A stretch of DNA of 64,000 nucleotides from Rhyzopertha dominica (GCA_025024175.1 QCXZ01000064.1:4278001-4342000); one strand, 5' to 3'; numbered from the stretch's first letter, positions 24,580 to 35,865 are shown. Made by a program: numbers and translations. The notes: generated from the sequence alone by a model not told the origin.

Positions 24580-25560
24580 GCTTCCATTCTTGAACCCCAA
24601 AGCATTTCGCATTCGAGATACATACAAATTTTTTTCGAAAACTGCAATGATATGAGTTAATTGTATGTATAACATTTAATTTATATTTGAAATCCTTTAA
24701 ACTACTGTTTGAATTAAGACATTGGAGGTGTGGTGGCGTTGCCTGTCTTAACGATAGCAACCTAATAAACAATAAACATTGTCAGAAAAAGTAATTTCAG
24801 AATTATAATATATTGAATTATTAATATTCTAAAGGGTGTGAAAAAGTGTTTAATTGAAAATGAGCTCGGAAAGTGAAGAGGAGCATTTACCAGGAGAAGT
24901 AGTGGAAACGGCGCAAAGTGCTGCTTCACAATTAATCCCCAAAAAATTATCGAAACAATACGAGATAGCCTACAACGAATTTAAAGCGTGGTGCAGTTCA
25001 AAAAAAGTTCAAAAAGGGTCCGAAGAGGTATTATTGGCATATTTCGAACANAAAATTAATACAGTTAAGCCTTCGACGTGATAGTCAGTATATTCAATAC
25101 TAAAATGTACACTGAATGCTAAAGAAAATGTAAATATCATAAAATTTTCGAAACTACCATGTTTGAAAAGCAAATCAGTTAGATACCGTCCAAAAAAAGT
25201 CCAAAGATCTAACGAAAGAGGAAATTGAGAGATTTTTACAACATGCAAGTGATAGTAGATTTCTGCTAGAAAAGCTAATTTAAATTAATATAAATCTATT
25301 AACTTATCTAATTCTGAGCAACTTTTCAGGTTATTTTAATTATTGGTGTTTGTGGAGTTTTGAGAAGAGATGAGCAACTGAAAATTATAAGAAATCCTGA
25401 TTCCAAAACTCATTCTCCGAGATGTTTTGTGATTTCAAGTCCAGATCAAATAAAGATCTAAAGATACTACAAGTCGAAGGTATTTTGTTAAGTATGTCAA
25501 AAAAAAATTATGCAATTTGCATTGTATGATATTTAAGATAAATTTATGATTCACCTAGTT
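24580..25560 (+). mobile_element. Crypton-like element with tyrosine recombinase remnant
   Basis: The leader 24,580-24,853 matches 7,540-7,790. A recombinase gene starts with an ATG at 24,860 (MSSESEEE). Its frame can be followed with interruptions to about 25,480: a SAM-like core-binding domain (KLSKQYEIAYNEFKAW, LLAYFE), then RPKKSK...LTKEEIERFL, then IIGVCGVLRRDEQL, whose first RR corresponds to the catalytic arginine block of tyrosine recombinases, and later RYFVKYV. The TGA after position 25,080 and later shifts disable it. No TIR was found, in keeping with Cryptons. Confidence 0.65.
24860..25480 (+). pseudogene. tyrosine recombinase (Crypton-type) pseudogene
   Basis: The open part (24,854-25,081) gives about 75 codons: an acidic N-terminus (SESEEEHLPGE) then the N-terminal SAM-like DNA-binding fold. 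One N lies in the LAYFE-KIN segment. Further blocks in changed frames contain KSVRYRPKKSK, EEIERFLQHA and the GVCGVLRRDE box. The C-terminal HxxR and nucleophile Tyr region is not recognisable, so the gene is also truncated or decayed at its 3' end. The family call rests on the order of these blocks. Confidence 0.6.
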
Positions 25561-26420
25561 AACAATATCCAATACGCCCCATAGTGGATATGTACTGATG
25601 TATACATTTTTTTCAAATTAACAAATAAAACTGTTGTAGTTTAATGTGAGTCCTTTAGGGAATCCCCGGTTTCTTTAGCTTTAGCAAGTATCTATAAATA
25701 GTTTTGTGTGCTAAAGGAGTAAGAACGAACATGATTAGGGCAATTACAACATCTTGAAAACAGTAAGATATTTTCTCTATACTTTATTTATAAGTGCATT
25801 GAAAAAATGTTGAAGAAACAAGAGATCCTCAAACTTCAAGTAATGCCATATAAAATAACTGAAGTATGAGGATTCCCGCCTAACGAAATTGCGTTCATTC
25901 AGACCCAAGTCGCGATCAAGGGATCGTTATTATCCTTTATCCTGATGGAGGTAATGCGGAATCGTCTTCCCGGAACAACCGCAGACAGAGAGGCGAAAGC
26001 AAAAGACGGCAGCAGGCGAATGCGTTAAACCATTAAATAACACGCTGTCGCAGCATACTGCAACTCGAATCGATAAAATTATAACGCGTTCTAGCGGAAA
26101 TGTATATTAATGAACGCAGCAGGTTAGTTAAACAAGCGAGTGTCTGTAAAATGGTGAGAATTTCCCGGCCAAACGGCTGATGAATACAGATTAGCTGGGA
26201 AAACAAGAAAAGTCGATTAGTGGACGCTCCACCTCTCAACCAATTAGCGTAGATGTTCGAATGAATATCGTTCAATGTTGGAATCGTTCTTCTACAAGAA
26301 TATCGCGATGAGGCGGTTTTTTCGTACTGATCGTTGCAATGAAGCCCAAAAACATCTGGGAGCTAGTTCTATGAAAGAAGTTGTTTTAAGTGTTGGTGGA
26401 AACTATGATGAGAAGCTTCG
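25561..26420. other. unique non-coding DNA
   Basis: No exon recognised. The part 25,870-26,300 is repeat-free, less AT-rich and looks like conserved-type intergenic or intronic DNA. Confidence 0.3.
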
Positions 26421-26424
26421 AAGC

Positions 26425-26540
26425 TAAAGGACGCAGTTCTACGTCTTCTTCTTCTGTCTTCAAACGTTTCACCTGGCAAACTTACCCCTGAAGATGCCCG
26501 CCACAATGTAGGCGAAACGTCTGGAGACGAAGAAGAACGG
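26425..26540 (+). repeat. hairpin terminal segment with hammerhead-like core
   Basis: Two inverted arms (about 26,435-26,472 and 26,510-26,542) enclose CTGAAGA-T-GCC...GGC-GAAAC-GTC at 26,488-26,521. CUGANGA, a short stem and GAAA are the conserved parts of a hammerhead ribozyme, and Penelope-like elements are known to carry such motifs in their terminal repeats. One extra base sits between CUGANGA and the stem, so catalytic activity is uncertain. No coding part is attached. Confidence 0.4.
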
Positions 26541-27143
26541 CCCTGCAGGTTGGAAGCTTCAAATGATTATGTCAAATTGTTTTAAATTAATATCACACAT
26601 TTTTGTGTTATTAATGCGTTAAAATTTTCTCCTAGAGCCTATTTCAAGCATCTGCATCTCCAAAAGCCAATGCTGCTTTTTTGTGACATCTGATCCGCTA
26701 TTAGACGTTTTAGTTATATATCCGGATCCCTTCTACCATTGTGGTGTAGCGTCTTCTTCTATTCTTCCACAAATTTTTTCCATTTCTTTTTATCTACACA
26801 TAACTTTTGCGCTTCGTGCCATGTTATATTTTTCTTCTGCAATGTTCTTGCAATTACGTTGTACCAGGTGTCTTTCGGTCTTCCTCTACTTCTTCTCTGT
26901 ACGTCCCTTGCTTCCCACACACTTTTAACTTTTCTATCATATTCATTCTATATTCAAGTGTCCCCACCATCCAAACTACTTCTTTTCTATTTTATCCGCT
27001 AAAGGTTGCAATTTCAATTCCTTTCATACGTCTTCATTGTGGACTCTGTCCCATCTTGTGATTCCTTTTATTTTTCTCAGAAATTTCATTTCCATTGCTT
27101 GAATTCGGCTACGTAGTTTATTGTTTAGGGTCCAAGTTTCACA

Positions 27144-27652
27144 TCAGAATGTAAGCACCGATATATACATTGACTCGTAAACTGTGATTTTTGTTTTCCT
27201 TGATACTTCCTTTTTACCAAGAAGTTTTTTGTAAATAGCATAATACATGTTTGCTGCTTTCTGTATTCTGTCTATTATTTCGAGTTTTTCGTCTCCTTTA
27301 CAGCTGATATTTACTCCTAAGTATTTGAAGCTTTGTACCTGTTGATTGTGTGCGTTGTTCACAGTTAGCATTAGCCTTTCTTCGTTTATTCCTACAGACA
27401 TTACTTTAGTTTTTTCACAGTTTATTCTCATATTGTATTTGCTTAATGTAATATTCCATATTTGGAGATTATATTGCATGTCCGTTGCATTTTTGGCAAA
27501 TATAACTATGTCGTCTGCAAAATCACATTCACTGATCTCAATTATTTTAAGATGTCTGTATCCTATTTGTAGTTTTTTTACTCTTCCCCTTATTTCCCTC
27601 ATAATATCATCCATCAATACATTAAACAGTAATGGACTTAATGCACCTCCTT
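27144..27652 (-). pseudogene. RTE-like reverse transcriptase, C-terminal half
   Basis: Begins inside the GGALSPLLFN box (RT motif 4) and runs open for about 170 codons. It has the catalytic FADD at about 27,500-27,511, the thumb-region CEKTKVMSVG, and FKYLGVNISCKGD. The upstream codons belong to the inserted element and are not part of the protein. The frame ends at 27,144 but homologous sequence continues in other frames to about 26,690. Confidence 0.85.
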
Positions 27653-29277
27653 CCCAGTGTGCACACATATGTATGTTATATAACTCAGAAAGCACAATCA
27701 AATTTCAAAGTTACGTTACTCTTTTACGTTTATTATATATCTCTATGCTAAATATGAAGCACTTCTCTCAAGTGTAACTATGAGATATTTATGAAATGTT
27801 TCGGAATCATATTGTAATGTGTCTAATATGTGCCGAGTTTTATATATCTGTAACGGAACCTTGTTAAGTTTATATTTATGTTGCTCGCAAATGCTCTCAG
27901 AGATGTAACGATGTGACATATTATTTATATAATGATATACATGAGTCAAGCTAGTTAAAATTATTTGTTATATTGTTACTTGTTTTATATTTCCAATATC
28001 AGTAAGATATCAACATGTAAAAATTGTTTAATTTGAAAAAAATAATTTTAATTAAACTCATTATTGCCAGAATATAAGTAATGGTCTATACTATACATAT
28101 TACAGCCGCATAAGTGTAAAGTATAAGTTAGCTATTTTATATTTATTATGCTTTGGGAGTATAGTTAAAATGCTATTTAACATTTCACAAATATTATGAC
28201 AAGGTACATATAAATAAAGAACATTACTGATATGATATGAGGCGTGTAAACTATTTATTATATAAATTATATGGACTCTGCTACGTTACGGTGATGTACC
28301 ATAAATATAATAACGTTCGTGGTCTATGCCCACGCAAGCGCAGATTTGCAGCTTGTGAGTTTTGTAGGTTAGGGAAAAAGAAGTAGGAAGTGCGAGGTGG
28401 CGAGGTGTACTTGTGTGGTTGTGATAGTTTATTCAATTGTTTTATTAGGTTTATTCCCAAGCTTCTTCAAAAAGGTAAGTTACTCTTAAAAAACATTGAG
28501 TTATCATTAACATGAGTATGCATTTTTTAGTATTCAACCTACGTATAACCTCACTTTTTATTTGCCGCGTTTTGTGTAGTAGATCAGTTGTTTGGCTTCA
28601 GTGAGAATTGTTTACTTTATGCTTAGTTTGACTGCACTAACGTTTTGTTTTTCGTTATTTCAGAAGTTGTACAAACAGTAACTGTTCGACTTCAGTTCTG
28701 TTTAAATAAACTGTTTATTTAAACAGAACTGGAGTTGAATTTAAGCAGCGGTTGCCTTTACCAAAACTCCATTTGCAGAGGGAAAAATAGTTGATTACGT
28801 ATATACCTAAGAATTATTACATTATTATTATTATGTCAGTATTTTATGTAAAAGATTTTCTATTTATTTTATATCCTTATAGATTTTTGTTAGCGAATGT
28901 AATGTTGTGAATAAAGTTTTTTTTTGAACTAGTTCTTGTTTATATGTATACCTATAATGTGTTCATATATGAAGTTATGAAATAGTAAAGAACATCAAAG
29001 GTACAAGTGCATTTTTAAATTAGTAATACCTAGAATTTATTTTATTAGTTTGTAACTTAACCTAAATGAAAAGTATATGTTACACATATATTACCTTTAT
29101 ATATCTGATATATTACAGTTTTACTTTTCTGATACATTAAGCAGACCTCAACATGATGCTGACATTGGAAGGATCATAAATGTTACATTCTGTGTTAAAA
29201 AACACATTACATTATTAGACGATGTTTCCTTTGCTATATATCATACATGTGTATGTTACAAAATTGTGTTCACTGGG
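27653..29277. mobile_element. 1,625-bp terminal-inverted-repeat insertion of unassigned superfamily
   Basis: Ends read CCCAGTGTGCACA (27,653-27,665) and, on the opposite strand from 29,277, CCCAGTGAACACA (11 of 13 identical). The dinucleotide TT flanks it on both sides (27,651-27,652 and 29,278-29,279). Excision with one TT restores the RTE reading frame, so the limits are firm to within a base or two. Inside are no recognised transposase motifs, a donor-like AAAAAG|GTAAGT at 28,469-28,480, an acceptor-like TTATTTCAG ending near 28,662, an AATAAA at 28,911-28,916, and a near-perfect palindrome at 28,693-28,731. Non-autonomous, or a decayed autonomous element. The 2-bp TT duplication fits none of the common TA or TTAA families. 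Confidence 0.8.
28693..28731. repeat. 39-bp palindrome inside the insertion
   Basis: CAGTTCTGTTTAAATAAAC and its exact inverted copy are separated by a single T at 28,712. With mismatches the symmetry extends about 8 bp further on each side. In RNA it would form a strong 19-bp hairpin. Confidence 0.9.
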
Positions 29278-29741
29278 TTGTTTTGGTCCTTCTCTGATTT
29301 CAAATTCTGCTGATTTAGCGTTATTTATTCTGACGTAGCTGGTGTCTTTTTTATATGTGCTTCTTATTGCCACTATTAATTTTGGGTCTATTCCTCTGTC
29401 CAATAAGCTTTTCCATATTTTGGTCGTGATGCTCTATCAAATGCTTTTTCTAGGTCTGTGAAGGCCATGCATACTGATTTTCCCTGGGCATGTAGTTTGT
29501 TTATTATATGCTGAAGGGTAAAGACGTGGTTCTGCAAGCTTCTACCTTTTCTAAAGCCGCTTTGAGGTTCCAAAAGTTGTTGTTCTAGGCTATCCTGCAA
29601 TCTTGTGGCCAACACTCTTTCATATACTTTTTCCGCTACGCAGAGCAATGTTATTCCCCTGTAATTTTGGCAATTCTTCTTGTCTCCTTTCTTGTATAAT
29701 GGCAAAATTACACCTTTTTGCCAATCTGTTGGTAGTGAAAT

Positions 29742-31890
29742 ATAATAATAATAATAATAATAATAAAGTTATTTATTGTGCAAAATAATGTACACAAAAG
29801 GTAGGAGATTTAACGTCAGTCTTTCTACCACTCCCGCGTTAACAACAAATATACATGAAAAGCGTTATATAAAAAACTAACATACAAATCATTTCAATTG
29901 TTACTGAGTTACTGAGAAAACTATGCCTAAGACGACGACTGAACTCCGCCAGTGGCAGCTGTACGATATCAAAAATTTTATTCAATAATGTAGGAGCTAT
30001 GTAACCATAACTACCCTCAAATTTTGATGTGCGATGTTGAGGCACGGTAAAAGAATTATATCATTGACATCATGAATTTGAGAGCGTCTCACAAGAATAT
30101 CTGTTAGATAAGAAGGTACCCTATTAGTATAAATCTTATACAATAGTATGCTATACAAGTATTCCATTCTGAGATTCATTTTTGGTTCATTTAAACGATT
30201 TAAATATGTAGTGATGTGCTCTTTGAATGGAACCTTACACACGTATCTTATACAAGCATTCTGGACACGTTGAATTTTTAATTGATTGTTACTTGGGCAT
30301 AAAATGATAGTAAACATGAGAACAATAATCTACATGAGGATAAATTAATGCCTTTACTAATTTCAACTTTACATTATCTTCCAAGATGTTCCTTAAGCCG
30401 TACATGGTTTTTAATTTAAAAAGAGATATTTTGTACACTTCTTGGCAATGTTTGTTAAAACACAAACTTCTATCAAAGACGACAGCCAAATTTTTAGTAG
30501 AGTCTACCCAATCAAGCACAGTTCCATCAATAGTAACACTATAATTTGAACACACAAGGTCACTGCAAATGCTTTGGACCATGGTTTCTGCACCACTTGG
30601 AAGACAAATTTAAATCATGATTAATAGCAGCTATTGTATTATCAACATCTCCTGTGATACAAGCTGAGCGTCATCAGCATAAAACTGAATCTGTGAACTA
30701 AACAAAGCTGCAGGCAAATCAAAAGTATACAGTAAGAAAAATATAAGCCCCAAATACTACCCTGAGGAAAGCCACTTCTAGTTTCTTTTAGATCTGAGTG
30801 TAAAAAGATCCCTTAATATTATTCTCTGCATCCTGCCGTAGAAATAGCTTGAAAACCATCTCTGTGCGACCTGGTCAAAACCTACTTAACTCAATTTTGC
30901 AATCAACAATTCAAAATTTATGAGGTCAAAGGCTTTACTTTGATCCAACAGTATAAGGATAGTACTGTTGGATCGGTCCATAGTTGTAGCAATTTCATTG
31001 GTCACTCTGAGCAGAGCAGTTGTGGTGCTATACCCCGAACGAAACCCTGACTGCACAGGCGGTAAAATAGAATTTATATTCAAAAATTCATTAACCTGAT
31101 CACACACCATACGTTCCAACAATTTAGAAAATCCAGGCAAAATACTAATAGGCCGCAAGTCATTATAAGACGAAGGAGACGAGACCTTTGGCAGGGGTAT
31201 AAGGTTAGCAGATTTCCACGTTTGAGGAAACACGCCAATCTCAAGGGAAACGTTAAATATGTGTTTTACAACATTTAAACAATATGGCATTACTAGATCT
31301 ATCATTCTAATATTAATTCCGTCAACACCATATGCATTAGACTTGATCAATCTTAAACTACTATAAATATCTGCGTCCTCGATTTTCCTAAGTATGAAAG
31401 GACCATTATTTAATTTATTATGCCTGTAAAAATGTAGGGTATCAAGGTCAACCTCGGTTTGTCCAGCAACTTCAAGAAAAAATCATTTATTGCCTCAGGG
31501 TTTAGCAGATCCTCGAGCAAATTTCCATTTGACTTTACTTTTGTGGGGACACCAAGTTGGCTAAAATGTTGCCACAACTTTTTATTGTTATTTTTACTCA
31601 TTGTGACTATACGCTTTATGTAAGCTTGTTTCTCCCGTTTAATTGCTATGCTGGTATATTTTTAAATAACAAAGTACACTGCACCGTTTATTCTCTTCAA
31701 TATCTCATGGGCCTTGTCAGTAAGTTGTTGTTCCAATATGGACGTTTTCATCCATAAGAGCATTAATGTTCGTGGTTCTGTTAAGTTTATTGAAGCAAGA
31801 TTTTATTAAATCGCAGTTTCTAGTGGTGTATGCATGGTAGTAAGAATAGTTGTTAATTTTGGCCTAAACGTATCCACAGCACTTGAAAAT
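29742..31890 (-). mobile_element. CR1/jockey-group LINE with (TTA)n 3' tail
   Basis: A minus-strand LINE that ends in an ATA/TTA microsatellite at 29,742-29,766, its 3' tail. From 5' to 3': a linker near 31,800-31,410 (SCFNKLN, KREKQAYIKR, KKLWQHFSQLG); RT blocks NAYGVDGIN, FPQTWKSANLIPLPKV, LRPISILPGFSKLLE, VQSGFRSGYS, LILLDQSKAFD (31,350-30,886); YADDAQLV near 30,680; then C-terminal DWVDSTKNLAVVFD, LIYPHVDYCSHVYY and KIQRVQNACIRYVCKVPFK (30,582-29,997). Stops and shifts break it into three open pieces. The endonuclease domain is missing, so it is 5'-truncated. Confidence 0.85.
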
Positions 31891-31959
31891 ATGTGGGTAA
31901 AAATAGTCACCAATAAATATAAGTTTATATCTGAACTTTCTGAAGCAAATCTCGAAAAT

Positions 31960-32230
31960 ATTTATTATCTTTGATAAGCATGCCTAAGCTCCTTGGCTCA
32001 CATTTCCAATTAAGCAGCTAATTAGAGCAAAGAGGGATACTCAAATATAAATGGTAGACTTGTCAGTCTGGCTTCCGTACTTCTCTCATTACTACAATAA
32101 CACTTTTTATGACTGATGATATGATAAGAGCAGTAAATTATAAACTCTCAATAGTTTTAGTATCAATTAATTATTTACAAGCTTTCGAAAAGTTCAACCA
32201 CTCGTTGCTCTGTGTAAAGCAAAATGGTTG
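31960..32230 (+). mobile_element. short LINE reverse transcriptase fragment
   Basis: A plus-strand piece encodes QSGFRTS, then TITLFMTDDMIRAVNYKLSIVLVSI...QAFEKFNHSLL. It corresponds to RT motifs 2-3 of a jockey-group LINE. It is opposite in orientation to the larger LINE next to it, and nothing else of this copy remains. Confidence 0.55.
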
Positions 32231-34063
32231 GTTTTAGTGCATAAGTACTAATGTCTAACTTCTGTAAATAAAACCGTATGTATTATTTGGTCCCACATAA
32301 GTGTGGCACGCGAGAAAATGCTTTGAACTGTGGAATAATAGGCCGTTACTAAAATTTTAGTCGATACTACTTCTTTTAGTTTGCGTAAGGTGAAGAGTTT
32401 TTAGCTAGTAGCCTAGCCCTAGCAATTTAATGAACTCAGCTACTGTTGGAACTCCCATTAGCGAAAAATGATATTTTGTGCCTGTGCCGTTTTTTATGAA
32501 CCGTTGAGGGATCTTGATAAAATACTCTGCATGATTTGTAGATCCATCAAGTACAAAATTTTTAAACGTTGTCTGAGATATACCTTCAAACTGTAGTGGA
32601 AAGCAGGGTGTTCATTGAAATTGTTATAAGATAGCAAAAAATAAGTTATCAGTAAGCTTCCTAGATAAAAATTACAAGTCATTGTTAATTAGATTATTTA
32701 TTGAATAAAGGAATAAAACATGATAACAATGAAAGGCAATTCAAACCATTTGTTAAATACGGATATCACGCCTTTGAATAACCCACTTATCGGAATAATA
32801 AAGTCAAAAATATAATAAAAACAATTTCTTTTCCCACACCGCACAAATCTGTACCTATCTATGTTTACGATATGTTCAAATGTCTTTGCTGTTTTAATTT
32901 AGTCATGATAGTTAAACCACCAAAGTTTGGAAGTAGGATCATAAAAAAGTGTTTTACTTTTGTTATTTAATGACTTCCAAAAAACTCTACTAGTCATTAT
33001 TAAGAAGATATTTTTGTTGAAAATTGATTAAATGTAATGAGCAGTCATGACCACCTGTAGATATTCATCGAATTACAAGGATACTCTTAATTGTACATTA
33101 AAAACCCTTTCTGAAAGCCAAATATTATTTTTGGTACCACTATGCTATTTCCGATGGTTTACCATACTTAGTTTTAGAACAGTATGTTATATTCACTAAT
33201 TGTCAAGCAATAACGCGTTGGTAAGTAACTGCATATTGTTCCAGTTTTGACAACAAATAATAGCAACGATGCTATCTATTTATTTATATTAAAATGAAAG
33301 GTACAATTATTAATTAATTAGTAAAAGCAAACTTATCGTCTACCGTTTGTATTACGCGTACTAACAGAAAGCTCAGAATACGAAACAGCAGAACTCGAAA
33401 CAATGTTGGCGGACGGCTTATCATTACGTAAATTTTTTTCAGAAAATTCTAATTATTTTTAATAGAATTCTCGACATAACTTTCAGCAACATGCTAAAAA
33501 TTCCAACCACCGTGTTTTTTAATTAATAATAATTTGAACATTTTCGAGATACGTTCTTAGTTGACACCTTTGTATCCTCCAGCATTGACATCGATCGGTA
33601 AATTCTCTATACTGTTCTTGATACTTAATATACTATTTCAGTGTTGCAGATTTTGAAGTTACTGTACTTTAAAGTGATCGATATATCAAATTCACGCTTA
33701 AATTAATCGAAGAATCAAAAAAAATACAGGGGGTTCCGTTTAAGGAAGTCTGAAAATATTTTTATTCGATTGGTACTATGTACCTATTTAAATCAGTGTG
33801 CCAAGATTTTCAAAGTTTATTGTACCCCAATAACTAAAGATTTTCATTCGAATAGTTACGCTATGCACAGAAAATATGATTTATTTTATTTTCTATGGAT
33901 GCCTATTAATTTAATATTGTTATTATTATTAATTCTACAAGTGTACTTATTTACGCGTCATTTATAAAATTGTCATTTTACGTGGACCAATAAATAGGTA
34001 AGCTTGTGATTTTTCGTTTGCGTGTATAGTGAGATGTCCTAGAACCCAAAAACCCCAACATAC
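32231..34063. other. AT-rich DNA, probably intron of the channel gene
   Basis: No coding similarity. The minus strand immediately below 34,064 begins with a splice donor (GTATGTTG), so this should be the start of the first coding intron of that gene. A partial ACAGGG(G)GTTCCGTTT repeat occurs near 33,727. Confidence 0.45.
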
Positions 34064-34531
34064 CTCGTCGTAGATGAAATTGTCAATCTCCTCCAGCGGC
34101 CTCCCGTACAACTTGGAAGGAAACGGTTCATACTTCGCCGGCAGCCTCGACCCATCCTCCACACTCAACTTCCTCCGCGGCTGGAAACCGTACTCGCGCA
34201 CCAGCTGCACAGTCTTCCTCTCGAGCCTCTCCAGCGACTCCTTCGTGAACGGCCTCACCTGGCTCTTGTTGCCCTTCGCCGTCGGCGGCCTCGGCGGGTC
34301 CGAGTACCTCTTCGCCGGCGGCGGCGGCTGGGGCGGCACCTCCAGGTTGGTCTCGGGCCCGCATGGGTACGACAGAGGTCTCTTCTTGGGCGTCCTCTCC
34401 GTGGGTGCGGGGGGACCTGGGGGAGCGTCTTCGTAGGGCGGCGGGGGCTCGAGGTGGTGGTGCGGCGACGCGTCCTGGGGACGGTCGGGCGAAACGTCGG
34501 CGGGGGGCGACCCCGGCGGGGGGGCGCTCAT
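34064..34531 (-). CDS. first coding exon of a voltage-gated sodium-channel-family protein (DSC1/NaCP60E-like)
   Basis: The exon runs from ATG at 34,531 to a donor at 34,063 (CGACGAG|GTATGTTG), 156 codons in phase 0. Residues 1-85 are a low-complexity Pro-rich tail (GSPPAD, EPPPPYEDAPPGPPAP). The last 60 are conserved in style: RPFTKESLERLERK and GRPLEEIDNFIYDE. RPFT(R/K)ESL and PLE(D/E)ID are hallmarks of the cytoplasmic N-terminus that precedes domain I of insect Nav-type channels. The ending in a Phe-Ile-Tyr-Asp-Glu stretch suggests the DSC1/BSC1 (NaCP60E) branch rather than para. Such channels are four-domain membrane proteins of neurons. The next exons should lie at lower coordinates, but I did not find them in the 34 kb below. 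The GC content is far above the surroundings. Identification from two motifs, so moderate. Confidence 0.6.
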
Positions 34532-34720
34532 GTCGTCGCGTGCGGTCGTTAGGGGGCGCGGTGGGCCCCGTGGCCTCCTGCGGGGTGCGACATGGCGGGC
34601 GTCTCGCGGGGAACTGCGGCCCGGCGCGAGCGGCCGTCACGACGCGCGGCGGCGGCGGCCGTCAGGGGCGGCGTAATAAATGGGGCGCCCGGCCGAGGGG
34701 TGGTCGATTGCTTGATTGAC
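34080..34720 (-). promoter_or_regulatory. CpG-rich island over the channel start codon
   Basis: GC- and CpG-rich DNA covers the exon and about 190 bp upstream of its ATG (34,532-34,720), in sharp contrast with the AT-rich flanks. It probably includes the 5' UTR and perhaps the promoter. Open frames on the plus strand here are by-products of the composition. Confidence 0.4.
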
Positions 34721-34779
34721 GCATTCTTGGAAATACTGCTAAGTCTTGTAGATCGGCCGAAGCTTAAGGGTCGTTAACC

Positions 34780-35865
34780 TACATTAAATAGATCACTAGC
34801 AGTTTTTTGGTTGCATATTTTGAACATGTAGACACTGGTAGTATAAATCCGGATCGCCAGATTTGCAACACTGGCAACCTCGTGCTAACTCGTAGTGGTT
34901 GAAAAACAAAAACTTTTTTACATATGTTTTGGAGTTTCAACAAATATCTCATAAACTCGTCGCCCTGGAACAAAAAGGTTCTTACCATGGGCGTACCGAA
35001 GAGTACTAACTACTTTAATTACTTTAATTCCATCATTAAAACGAAGGTAGCAAAACATTTTTGTAAATATATTTGACTTATCTATGTAAATTTTTCTTCA
35101 TTGGCTCAGTAACAAATATTCATTTGCTATCTTAACAGATGACGCCGGTGATCCAAATATTTACAAGTTTCAATTTTAAGACAACGTTGGATCACACAAG
35201 TGTAGGCTGAAGAAGGAAAAGCTTCTGCAATTACATTTTCTTGGCAGAATCTTCACCCTGTCATCCGTGCTCGTTGTCCATAACAACATTGTAGTGATAT
35301 TTAGTTAGAAAATTTCATAATGCGTTTTATGTCTGTAAAGCCATGATTGATCTACGAAACATGGAACCAAGATACAATTGACTAATTTGTAACAACTGCA
35401 ATATTTTTCGTAGACATTAAAGATGTTATAAAAGCACAATGAACCAAGGATGCAGTGTACAGTAGCACTTTCACATCAAGCTCACGGACACCAAAAAGTT
35501 CATTTAAATTGGAAAATGATGAATTATACCAACTGAAATACAGGGGTAAAAGCTTGCTTGCTTGAAATTCTAGACCAAAATGATCAGTTGTGAAGATTCA
35601 AGGGGGTTAAGATTTTATATAACTATAAATTCCAGTATTTTCCTTTGGGTAGATGTACAGAGGTCGGCACATATTTATTTGGCTCTACAATGAGCGGTTG
35701 TCCATGGCAACAAATTCCGAAAAAACTGTTACTCTTCAATCTTGATAACAATATTCACATCCCGAGCCTGCTGTGTTTGCATAATTCCACTTTATTGCAT
35801 TACAATCAAATTCACAGGTATGCAGAAGTAAGCCTTATTTATTGACGGACCAGAAAAATCATAGA
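34780..35865. other. no gene seen
   Basis: AT-rich sequence upstream of the channel exon. No exon, repeat boundary or RNA gene recognised. Confidence 0.35.

Larger units (their letters stand above)
26690..29741 (-). mobile_element. RTE-like non-LTR retrotransposon, split by a 1,625-bp insertion
   Basis: Minus-strand LINE in two blocks, 29,741-29,278 and 27,652-26,690. The 5' block encodes LPTDWQKGVILPLYKKGD, NCQNYRGITLL, QSGFRKGRS and DLEKAFDR, then FEIREGPKQ. The 3' block resumes GGALSPLLFNVLMDDI, CDFADDIVIFA (catalytic DD), CEKTKVM, FKYLGV and the C-terminal KFLRKIKGITRWDRV and RGRPKDTW blocks. Joining the blocks across the insertion restores the frame through PKQGGALSP exactly. A frame break also occurs near 29,420. 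The 5' side abuts the (ATA)n tail of another LINE at 29,742. Confidence 0.85.

Noticed and set aside
26683..27061. Hydrophobic plus-strand frames that look like membrane proteins
   Set aside because: They are antisense to the C-terminal part of the RTE-like element, whose sense frames carry recognisable blocks.
27653..29277. Assigning the 1,625-bp insertion to hAT (CAGTG ends) or piggyBac (CCC ends)
   Set aside because: The flanks show no 8-bp duplication outside CAGTG and no TTAA. Frame restoration supports a TT duplication only.
34128..34719. Long Ala/Arg/Gly-rich open frames on both strands over the channel exon
   Set aside because: They arise from GC-rich composition. Only the minus-strand frame starting at 34,531 has family motifs and a matching splice donor.
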